Shown in pieces: positions 6,949 through 13,436 of a stretch of 20,790 bases of DNA; position 1 is the stretch's first letter, and every line of letters begins with the position of its first letter. This stretch comes from JAFGED01 sp964551295. Its GTDB lineage: Bacteria; Chloroflexota; Anaerolineae; B4-G1. The notes below the pieces were generated by a model that ran no database searches, was not told where the DNA came from, and was given only the letters and a program-made list of their open reading frames with translations. The DNA lies in assembly GCA_964551295.1 (NCBI GenBank), contig CAZKDJ010000055.1, forward strand, positions 1-20,790, given 5' to 3'. Made by a program: the position numbers and the translations under genes.

Positions 6949-8118
6949 ATGACCTCAAAATCCTTGGCCGCCACACCTCCTATGGGATGGAACTCGTGGA
7001 ACATGTTCGGGAATGCCATCCACGAAGAAATGATCAGGGAAACCGCCGATGCGGTCGTTGCTTCGGGTCTCAAGGATTGTGGTTACGAATACATCGTCAT
7101 CGACGACTGCTGGTCGATAAAGAAGGGGCGTGACGCCAACGGCGACCTGGTGGCCGATCCGAACAGGTTCCCCAACGGTATCAAAGCGCTGGCCGATTAC
7201 GTGCACGGTCTGGGGCTCAAGATCGGCATCTATTCCGATGCGGCGGACCGCACCTGTGCTGGTTATCCCGGAAGCTACGGTTTCGAAGCGCAGGATGCCC
7301 AGTTATGGGCTTCGTGGGGCATAGATTTTCTCAAGTACGACTATTGCAATGCCCCGGAGGATCAGGCCACGGCCATCGAGCGGTATTCCCGCATGGGGGA
7401 GGCATTGCGGGAGACCGGACGCGAGGTCCTTTTCTCCTTGTGCGAGTGGGGCGGCCGGGCCCCGCACCTGTGGGGGCGGAGCGTGGGCGGGCACATGTGG
7501 CGGGTTTCGGGGGACGTGTTCGACAGTTGGATTGATATTTGGATGATGGCGGAGGACCATGGGTACTATGGAGTCGGGGTGGACGTATCTCTCGATATCG
7601 CGGCCGATCTATATGAATACGGCGGTCCTGGTGGCTGGAACGACCTGGATATGCTGGTCGTGGGTCTACGGGGCAAGGGACAGGTATCTGGCGGCGGGCT
7701 GTCCCCGATCGAGTACCGGACCCACATGGCGATGTGGTGCATGGCCTGCTCGCCGCTGATGATTGGTTGTGATGTGAGAGCGTTGGATCAAGAAACCGCG
7801 GCTTTGCTCATGAATCGAGAGGTGTTGGCCGTGAATCAGGACGAGCTGGGCAGACCTGCCCGGCGCGTGAAGCGGCTCGGCGACTGCGAAGTTTGGCGGA
7901 AACCGCTCTCGGATGGTTGTGTGGCCGTGGCGCTCGTCAATCGCGGCTCGGTCGGCAGTGACATCACCGTGAAGGCAAGCGACGTTGGCTTGCTGGATGG
8001 CCCCAAGCTCGTGCGCAACTTGTGGGATCAGGAGGACGTCGCCGATTTCACGTTGGAGTTGACCCAGCGCGTGCAGCCTCACGAGACTATTTTGCTAAAG
8101 ATCACCCCTACACCTTGA
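6949..8118 (+). CDS. Alpha-galactosidase, glycoside hydrolase family 27
   Basis: The 389-residue protein shows GH27 marks in order: TPPMGWNSWNMFG (9-21), YIVIDDCW (48-55), GLKIGIYSDAADRTCAGYPGS (89-109), the nucleophile Asp131 in LKYDYC, the probable acid/base Asp189 in RVSGD, and GGWNDLDML. A C-terminal beta domain follows, with VNQDELG and the usual all-beta end. It releases terminal alpha-galactose by a retaining mechanism. There is no signal peptide, so it should act in the cytoplasm on imported oligosaccharides such as melibiose or galactosyl-mannooligosaccharides. The start is supported by GGGAGAG 5 nt upstream. The TGA overlaps the Shine-Dalgarno sequence of the next gene, the 2-epimerase, which indicates an operon. 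A GH27 alpha-N-acetylgalactosaminidase is less likely but not excluded. Confidence 0.9.
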   Translation: MTSKSLAATPPMGWNSWNMFGNAIHEEMIRETADAVVASGLKDCGYEYIVIDDCWSIKKGRDANGDLVADPNRFPNGIKALADYVHGLGLKIGIYSDAADRTCAGYPGSYGFEAQDAQLWASWGIDFLKYDYCNAPEDQATAIERYSRMGEALRETGREVLFSLCEWGGRAPHLWGRSVGGHMWRVSGDVFDSWIDIWMMAEDHGYYGVGVDVSLDIAADLYEYGGPGGWNDLDMLVVGLRGKGQVSGGGLSPIEYRTHMAMWCMACSPLMIGCDVRALDQETAALLMNREVLAVNQDELGRPARRVKRLGDCEVWRKPLSDGCVAVALVNRGSVGSDITVKASDVGLLDGPKLVRNLWDQEDVADFTLELTQRVQPHETILLKITPTP

Positions 8119-8133
8119 AAGGACTGGCGGCGT

Positions 8134-9336
8134 TTGGCTGTAGAAGCATTCGACGGACTTGATTTCAGGCAGCAGTTGGAAGAAGAGCTGACGGGAAACA
8201 TCCTACCCTTCTGGATGACGCACGTCGTGGACAAAGTCAATGGTGGCTTCTATGGTGCTGTGACCAACGACCTGCATGTCCACAACAAAGTGCCGCGCTC
8301 TGCGGTCTTGTGTGCACGCATGCTGTGGACTTTTGCTGCGGCTTATCGGAAATTTGGAGCGGAGCAGTATCTGTCGATAGCGCGATGGGCCTATGATTAT
8401 CTCATGCGCGTTTTCTGGGATCGGGCGCGTGGCGGCCTCTATTGGGAAGTGGATTACAAAGGGCATCCGGTCTCTGACCGCAAGCATCACTACGCTCAGG
8501 CGTTTGGGATCTATGGCTTGGCCGAGTACTACCGGGCTACTCGGGAGCCGCAGAGCCTGGCGCTGGCCCAGACGTTGTTTCACTTGCTGGAGGCGCATGC
8601 CTACGAGCCGGTTTATGGGGGGTATATTGAGGGCAGCAGTCGCGAGTGGGAGCCACTGGCCGACATGCGCCTGGGTGAGAGCGACCTCAACTGCCGCAAG
8701 TCCATGAACACCATGCTGCACATCTTGGAAGCGTACACCAATTTGCTGCGGGCGTGGGACGATGTGCATCTCCAGGCTCAACACCGGGCCTTGCTCGAAA
8801 CCTTTCAGCAGCACATTATCGACCCGCAGGCTGGCCACTTCAGGCTCTTTTTCGATGACGGATGGCGCGCGCTTTCTGAGGGCGTGTCCTTTGGCCACGA
8901 TATCGAGGGCAGTTGGCTGCTGTGTGAGGCTGCCGAGGCACAGGGCGATCCAACGCTATTAGCGCGGGTTTGCAAGTCGGCGATGAACATGGCGGCAGCC
9001 GTGTATCGCGACGGGATGGACGATGACGGCAGCCTGTTTTACGAAGCCGGCCCCCAGGGCAACGTGGATACCAAGGCCTGGTGGCCGCAGGCCGAGGCGA
9101 TGGTGGGCTTTTACAATGCGTACCAGCTTTCTGGGCAAGTGCATTTCGCGCAGGCCGCCTACGGGTGCTGGACGTATATCCAGGCCAAAATGGTGGATCG
9201 GGAGCATGGAGGTTGGTTCAAAGAGCTCTACCGGGATGGTACGCCGAATGAGACCAGCTATAAAGCCGGTCCCTGGAATTGTCCCTATCACCACAGTCGG
9301 GCCTGTTTTGAGATGCTCGCCCGCTTAGGCAACTAG
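8134..9336 (+). CDS. Cellobiose/mannobiose 2-epimerase-like (AGE family)
   Basis: The 400-residue (alpha/alpha)6-barrel protein carries cellobiose 2-epimerase features: LCARMLWTFAAAYR (Arg62), KSMNTMLHILEAYTNL (His196), SFGHDIEGSWLL (His255 and Glu258 as H-D-I-E), KAWWPQAEA and KAGPWNCPYHHSRA (His386). In the family the histidines and glutamate perform proton abstraction and return at C2 of the reducing-end sugar. Likely substrates are beta-1,4 disaccharides such as cellobiose, mannobiose or lactose; a simple N-acylglucosamine 2-epimerase is less likely because of the HDIE and KxGPWxCPYH motifs. The start is TTG at 8134, 10 nt after AAAGGA, which overlaps the stop of the GH27 gene. Coupling to an alpha-galactosidase suggests galactomannan or raffinose-type oligosaccharide use. 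Confidence 0.87.
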   Translation: MAVEAFDGLDFRQQLEEELTGNILPFWMTHVVDKVNGGFYGAVTNDLHVHNKVPRSAVLCARMLWTFAAAYRKFGAEQYLSIARWAYDYLMRVFWDRARGGLYWEVDYKGHPVSDRKHHYAQAFGIYGLAEYYRATREPQSLALAQTLFHLLEAHAYEPVYGGYIEGSSREWEPLADMRLGESDLNCRKSMNTMLHILEAYTNLLRAWDDVHLQAQHRALLETFQQHIIDPQAGHFRLFFDDGWRALSEGVSFGHDIEGSWLLCEAAEAQGDPTLLARVCKSAMNMAAAVYRDGMDDDGSLFYEAGPQGNVDTKAWWPQAEAMVGFYNAYQLSGQVHFAQAAYGCWTYIQAKMVDREHGGWFKELYRDGTPNETSYKAGPWNCPYHHSRACFEMLARLGN

Positions 9337-9355
9337 ATGAGTGAGAGGTGTCTCG

Positions 9356-9502
9356 ATGGGACTTGGCATTGTCTGTTCCATCATCGTGCTGATCCTCCTC
9401 GTTATCGTCGGTTACTGTGTGAAGCGAGCGCAGGACAGAAGGCTTGAGCAGTTGGAGCGCAGGCTCGATGACTTGGATACGCTTCTCGACGAGGAGCGTT
9501 GA
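9356..9502 (+). CDS. 48-residue single-pass membrane peptide with coiled-coil tail (PspB-like)
   Basis: ATG 9356 to TGA 9502 encodes 48 residues, preceded by AGAGG with 7-nt spacing. Residues 2-21 are a hydrophobic segment (GLGIVCSIIVLILLVIVGY). After Lys/Arg residues comes a charged amphipathic helix, DRRLEQLERRLDDLDTLLDE, with leucine heptads. That plan of a short N-terminal TM helix followed by a cytoplasmic LExRLxxLxxLLDxE coiled coil is the plan of phage-shock PspB, though the protein is shorter. It lies 19 bp after the epimerase gene on the same strand, so it is probably in that operon. Homology to PspB is by pattern only. Confidence 0.65.
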   Translation: MGLGIVCSIIVLILLVIVGYCVKRAQDRRLEQLERRLDDLDTLLDEER

Positions 9503-9534
9503 GCGGGTCGCAGGCCGCTGTTCCCACTGGAGTA

Positions 9535-9569
9535 CAGAAAACGCACCGCCATCGCGTTGCGATGTGCGT
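9535..9569 (-). terminator. Rho-independent terminator of the hybrid histidine kinase gene
   Basis: Read on the minus strand just after the kinase stop: ACGCA-CATCGC-AAC-GCGATG-(GCGG bulge)-TGCGT, then TTTTCTG. The 11 paired bases plus the T-run fit an intrinsic terminator with one 4-nt bulge. It lies in the convergent gap between the small membrane-peptide gene and the kinase. Confidence 0.6.
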
Positions 9570-9579
9570 CATTCCTCGC

Positions 9580-10932
9580 TTAATCCGCCTGCAGAGCCTG
9601 GCGGATGGCCGTCGCCAGCGTGTCTACCTCGAAGGGCTTTTGGATCGTGTGTACTGTGCCTGCTCTCTTCAGCTGCTTAACATCGTCCGCCAGCGCATAG
9701 CCCGTTATCGCCAAGATTCGTACACGCGGGTCGATTTCCCTTAACTCTTGGATCAATGCCTGGCCTCCCATCTCCGGCATCACGAGATCCGTGACGATGA
9801 GCGCTATCTCTGGAACCCCTTTGGCGCAAGTCGCCTTGTACACCTCCAGCGCCTCCCGACCATTTGCCGCTGTCAGCACTCGGTAACCCAGCGACTCTAA
9901 TATCGCCCGCCCTCCCTGGCGTAGCTTTTCCTCGTCCTCCACAAACAGGATCGTCTCTCCCTCTCCCTTGGGGGCGACCGATATTCCGCGCAGGGCTTTG
10001 GTCGCCTCTTCCTGACTGCAGGCCGGAAGATACACCCGGAACGTGGTCCCCTGCCCGGGCTGTGTCTCCAATCCGATGTGTCCTTCGTGTTGCCGGACGA
10101 TGCCGTATACCTGGGCCAGTCCCAACCCTGTGCCCTCCTCTCCCTTGGTCGTGAAGAAGGGCTCGAATATGCGGGCTTGCACGTCGTTGGCGATGCCGGT
10201 TCCCGTGTCCGAGACGCTCAAACACACCCAAGACCCCGCGGGCATTTCCATCGGCTGTATCTCTGTTAAGGAAAGCTCTATGACTGGCAGACTTTGCCCC
10301 GGCTTTGTCTCCACTTGACGCAAGCCGATGCGCAGTTCCCCGCCTTCTGGCATGGCATCTCGTGCATTCAGGGCCAGGTTCATCAGCACCTGCTCCATTC
10401 GTGCCGGATCGATGCTGGCGACGTGCTCCTCGGGTGAGATATCGGTGACGAGGCGGATGTTTTCGGGAATTGTGTGCTTTAGGATGGTGGTGATATCATC
10501 GATGAAGGCAGCTAGATCGATCGGCTGAGCGCGCAGCGTCGTGCATTTGCTATAGTCCAGGATTTGCCGCACCAGTTGCGCCGTCCGGCGCGCGCCGTTC
10601 AAGAGCGTCTCTACTGTCGGCACCAATTCTGTTGGCAGGCGCGGGTCGTTCAGAAGCAGTTCTAGGTGAAAGATGTGCGTGGTCAAAAAGTTGCCAAAGT
10701 CGTGAGCGATGCCGCTGGCCAATTGCCCCACGGCAGCCAGGCGGTCCAGTTGCAGCATCTGCGCCTCGCTTTCTCGGAGCAACACCTCCATTCGTCTGCA
10801 TTTGGCCTCCAAAGAACCTAGCTCGGTGATTCTGCGGTTTGCCTCCGCAAGCTGGTGGCGCAGCTCGGCCAGTTCAGCCGTGAGTTGCTTCTCGGTTGCT
10901 TCGGTTGGCTTGGTCTCGCGCTCATCCGTCAT
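9580..10932 (-). CDS. Soluble hybrid sensor histidine kinase with C-terminal receiver
   Basis: The 450-residue protein has no membrane segment. Residues 12-62 form a coiled coil (TEKQLTAELAELRHQLAEANRR). The dimerisation/phosphoacceptor helix has His77 in ASGIAHDFGNFLTT (HDxxN type). The ATPase domain follows with N-box NLALNARDAM (185-194), G1 DTGTGI (242-247), FEPFFTTK and G2 GTGLGL (267-272). The receiver domain starts at ILFVEDEE (acidic E332/D333), with phosphoacceptor Asp382 in TDLVMPEMGG, Thr410 and Lys432. There is no PAS, GAF or other recognisable sensor domain, so input probably comes through the coiled coil or a partner. No response regulator with an output domain is adjacent. GGGAGAA precedes the ATG by 8 nt. 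Confidence 0.92.
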   Translation of the reverse strand: MTDERETKPTEATEKQLTAELAELRHQLAEANRRITELGSLEAKCRRMEVLLRESEAQMLQLDRLAAVGQLASGIAHDFGNFLTTHIFHLELLLNDPRLPTELVPTVETLLNGARRTAQLVRQILDYSKCTTLRAQPIDLAAFIDDITTILKHTIPENIRLVTDISPEEHVASIDPARMEQVLMNLALNARDAMPEGGELRIGLRQVETKPGQSLPVIELSLTEIQPMEMPAGSWVCLSVSDTGTGIANDVQARIFEPFFTTKGEEGTGLGLAQVYGIVRQHEGHIGLETQPGQGTTFRVYLPACSQEEATKALRGISVAPKGEGETILFVEDEEKLRQGGRAILESLGYRVLTAANGREALEVYKATCAKGVPEIALIVTDLVMPEMGGQALIQELREIDPRVRILAITGYALADDVKQLKRAGTVHTIQKPFEVDTLATAIRQALQAD

Positions 10933-10967
10933 TCTGTGGCTTCTCCCAAGTATTGCCGCTCAGGATG

Positions 10968-10996
10968 ATTATAGCCCGACGACGCAGGCCGTGCAA
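10968..10996 (-). promoter_or_regulatory. Promoter of the hybrid histidine kinase gene
   Basis: Minus strand: TTGCAC (10991-10996), 17-bp spacer, perfect TATAAT (10968-10973), about 35 nt before the ATG. It lies in the 91-bp gap after the upstream MocA-HAD gene, so the kinase can be transcribed independently of it. Confidence 0.55.
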
Positions 10997-11023
10997 ATTC
11001 CATGTCTCTGCTTGTGATCGGTA

Positions 11024-12448
11024 TCAGTTTTCATCGGCGCCCTGTTTCCAAGCTTGCATTAGCGCGCCGATGTCCGTGCACACCACGTCAGGCTTGATCG
11101 GTGAGTTGACCACGTCGGCCTCGGTGGCGATTCCCGAGAGGACGAGCACCGTGGTCAGTCCCAGCCGCGCGCCGCCGGCCAGGTCCGTATCCAGCCGATC
11201 GCCGATGACGGCAGTGGTATTGGGACTGGCACCCATCCGGCGCAGCGCCTCCTGGTACATCTGCGGTTCCGGCTTGCCGGTGACCACGGGTGCGACGCCG
11301 GTGGTCACCTCGATCGCCGCCAACTGCGCGCCGTTGCCCGGCACCGGCCCGCGCTCGGTCGGGTAGCTGACGTCGGGGTTGGTGCCGATGAAGCCGGCCC
11401 CTCTGTGGATCAGGAGCGACGCCGTTGCCAGTTCATCCCAGACCAGATCGGTGTTCCATCCGACGACGACGTATGCTGCTTCCTCTTCGCTCAGCTCGAA
11501 CCCGCGCTGCTCCAGCGCCCGGCGCAGACCCTGCTTGCCGATTGCATAGACGCGCGTGCCCGGCGGGGCCTGGTCGGCCAGATAGGCCGCGGCGACCAGG
11601 GAGGAGGTCAGGATTGACTCGCTATCCACCGCCACGCCGAAGCGAGCCAGCTTCTCCACGTATTGCTCCGGCGTCCGGCTGGAGTTGTTGGTGGCCAGGA
11701 TGAACCCGATATCGCGTTGGCGCAAAAAACCAAAGAACGCCTGCAAATCGGGCATCGGCTCGTCGCCGCGCCACAGCACGCCATCCATATCGATGATCAG
11801 GTGGCGGATATCGCGCAGGAGGTCTTGGGAACCCGATCCCTCAATCTCCAATCTCCAATCTCTAGCTTTCAGCAACCGCTCATAGTCGGCGGGCGTGTCA
11901 ATATCGGCCAGCGTATCCGGCTCGGCGACCTCCACGGTGGCGACGGCATCGGAATGGCGGGCGATGACCACGCGTCCTCCCACATCGCCAGTGACGGCGG
12001 CCAGTTCGGGGAACAGGCTGCGGGAGAACAGCGTCGGCGTGCCGCGCTGACCCGCGCAGGTGGGGTGGACGATGGCCGCGTTGGTCTCTGCGAAGCGAGC
12101 GGCCAGCGCCTGCAGCAGGTTCGCCGTGAGCAGCGGCTGATCGCACTGCATCAGGATCGCCGCCTCGGTCTCTGGCGGGAGCGCGGCCAGTCCCGCCTGC
12201 ACCGACGTACTCAACCCCTCTTCCCAGCGCCAGTTCATCACGACCTGCAAGGCCCGTGTGCCTAATGTCGCACGGGCAGCCTGCGCCTGGCACCCCAGCA
12301 CGACGATCACCGGGCCAAGCCCGGCGTCCAGCGCCACGTCCGCAGCGTGCGCCACAAGCGGCGTACTGCCCCAATCCAGCAACTGCTTGGGTTGCCCAAA
12401 CCGGCTGGACTCTCCAGCAGCCAAGATGATAATCGCGATATTCTTCAA
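11024..12448 (-). CDS. Fusion: MocA-like nucleotidyltransferase + NagD-type HAD phosphatase
   Basis: This is a two-domain, 474-residue protein. Residues 1-192 are a MobA/MocA-type NTP-transferase: IILAAGESSRFGQPKQLL (7-24), EEGLSTSVQAGL and LMQCDQP (99-105). Residues 212-474 are a HAD-IIA phosphatase: DMDGVLWRG with nucleophile Asp220 and Asp222, TNNSS (253-257), GKPEP (391-395) and GDRLDTD (416-422). The first domain resembles molybdenum-cofactor cytidylyltransferase but could use another nucleotide or sugar-phosphate substrate; the second resembles NagD/p-nitrophenyl phosphatases. The linker (about 195-206, ARDWRLEIEGSG) is encoded by three perfect heptamer repeats (11842-11862). The start is TTG at 12448 with GGGAGG 9 nt upstream. 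Whether both activities serve one pathway is unknown. Confidence 0.85.
   Translation of the reverse strand: MKNIAIIILAAGESSRFGQPKQLLDWGSTPLVAHAADVALDAGLGPVIVVLGCQAQAARATLGTRALQVVMNWRWEEGLSTSVQAGLAALPPETEAAILMQCDQPLLTANLLQALAARFAETNAAIVHPTCAGQRGTPTLFSRSLFPELAAVTGDVGGRVVIARHSDAVATVEVAEPDTLADIDTPADYERLLKARDWRLEIEGSGSQDLLRDIRHLIIDMDGVLWRGDEPMPDLQAFFGFLRQRDIGFILATNNSSRTPEQYVEKLARFGVAVDSESILTSSLVAAAYLADQAPPGTRVYAIGKQGLRRALEQRGFELSEEEAAYVVVGWNTDLVWDELATASLLIHRGAGFIGTNPDVSYPTERGPVPGNGAQLAAIEVTTGVAPVVTGKPEPQMYQEALRRMGASPNTTAVIGDRLDTDLAGGARLGLTTVLVLSGIATEADVVNSPIKPDVVCTDIGALMQAWKQGADEN
11842..11863. repeat. Heptamer array CAATCTC x3 in the fusion linker
   Basis: Three perfect tandem copies of CAATCTC (21 nt) lie inside the MocA-HAD gene. 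On the coding (minus) strand they read as GAGATTG units and encode DWRLEIEG at the domain junction. Confidence 0.85.
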
Positions 12449-12533
12449 AACCGTAAACCTCCCATCCGTTTATTCGTTCATTCGCCTATTTGTTGTTCTA
12501 CTGTATCTTCTCAAAAAGTAGGGGCAAGAGTAA

Positions 12534-12552
12534 GTCGGATTGCCAATCCGAC
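12534..12552. repeat. Perfect intergenic palindrome GTCGGATT-GCC-AATCCGAC
   Basis: An 8-bp perfect stem with a 3-nt loop lies in the 256-bp gap between the divergent MocA-HAD and GT2 genes, preceded by AGGGGCAAGAGTAA and followed by CTAC. It looks like a member of a short interspersed palindrome family (compare 592-612). The same gap has AT-rich TTCATTCG-like low-complexity sequence at about 12466-12498 and the GT2 promoter. Confidence 0.55.
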
Positions 12553-12646
12553 CTACATTCCCCCAAGATATTGAGATGATACGTTCTACTCATCCGTTGA
12601 CCCGTTGATCTGCATTGTAACCCAGGTCGCGCGGTTGTTCAAATAC

Positions 12647-12675
12647 TTGTCACTCCTGCTCCCCTCGGCTATAAT
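12647..12675 (+). promoter_or_regulatory. Promoter of the GT2-GT39-YfhO-AmaP operon
   Basis: TTGTCA (12647-12652), 17-bp spacer, perfect TATAAT (12670-12675). This is the best-matching sigma70-type promoter in the window. The leader carries AAGGGG 6 nt before the GTG start. Confidence 0.75.
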
Positions 12676-12704
12676 GCGCGCATTGGTTTGTCAAGGGGTG
12701 GACA

Positions 12705-13436
12705 GTGAAGCTCTCAATCATCATGCCGGTGTACAACGAGATCCATACCATCGCCGAGATTGTGCGGCGCGTGCGCGCAGTGGAGTTGGCGGTGCCGGTG
12801 GGCTTTGGCCCTGAGGACGGTACCATCTTCGAGTTCCAGCGGGAGATCGTCATCGTGGACGATGGCTCGACCGACGGCACGCGGGAGCGCTTGCGTGCGT
12901 TGCGGGACGATGCGGATACCGTCATCGTATTCCACGAGCGTAATCAGGGCAAGGGTGCAGCAGTGCGTACTGGCCTCCAGCACGCCGGCGGCGACGTGAT
13001 GCTGATCCAGGACGCCGATCTGGAGTACGATCCGCGCGAGTACCCTGCGCTTCTGCAACCCATCGTCGAGGAGCGTTCCAAGGTGGTCTATGGCTCGCGC
13101 TTCCGCGGCGGGCCGACCAAGGCCATGTTCTTCTGGCACATGGTTGGCAACCGTTTTGTTACCCTGGTGACCAATCTCCTGTACAACACTATTCTCAGCG
13201 ACATGGAAACCTGCTACAAGGTCTTTACGCGGGAGGTCGCCGACCGGATCGACCTGAAATCCCCACGCTGGGGCTTTGACCCCGAGATCACGGCACAGAT
13301 CCTCAAGCGCGGCTACCGTATCTATGAAGTGCCCATCTCGTACACCGGGCGGGAGTTTGCAGAAGGGAAAAAGCTCAATTGGCGCGATGGCTTTGTCGTG
13401 CTGTGGACGTTGATCAAGTGTCGCTTTACTCCGTGA
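12705..13436 (+). CDS. DPM1-like family 2 glycosyltransferase (polyprenyl-phosphate hexose synthase)
   Basis: The 243-residue GT-A protein has MPVYNE (7-12), IVIVDDGSTDGT (48-59, with D52 and D53 for nucleotide-sugar binding), RNQGKGAAVRTGL (79-91), QDADLEYDP (102-110, metal-binding DAD), YGSRF, SDMETCYK (165-172) and EGKKLNWRDG (220-229). This is the dolichyl/polyprenyl-phosphate mannose or glucose synthase pattern, transferring a hexose from a nucleotide sugar to polyprenyl phosphate at the inner membrane face. It lacks the C-terminal TM pair of CsbB/GtrB enzymes. About a dozen extra residues (GFGPEDGTIFEFQ) precede the VDDGS strand. The start is GTG 12705 after AAGGGG. Its TGA overlaps the next start as GTGA, so the downstream GT-C enzymes probably use its product. 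Confidence 0.9.
   Translation: MKLSIIMPVYNEIHTIAEIVRRVRAVELAVPVGFGPEDGTIFEFQREIVIVDDGSTDGTRERLRALRDDADTVIVFHERNQGKGAAVRTGLQHAGGDVMLIQDADLEYDPREYPALLQPIVEERSKVVYGSRFRGGPTKAMFFWHMVGNRFVTLVTNLLYNTILSDMETCYKVFTREVADRIDLKSPRWGFDPEITAQILKRGYRIYEVPISYTGREFAEGKKLNWRDGFVVLWTLIKCRFTP

Noticed and set aside
13379..13432. Longer TTG start for the GT39 gene
   Set aside because: It overlaps 58 bp of the GT2 gene and adds no conserved sequence; the GTGA overlap at 13433 is preferred.
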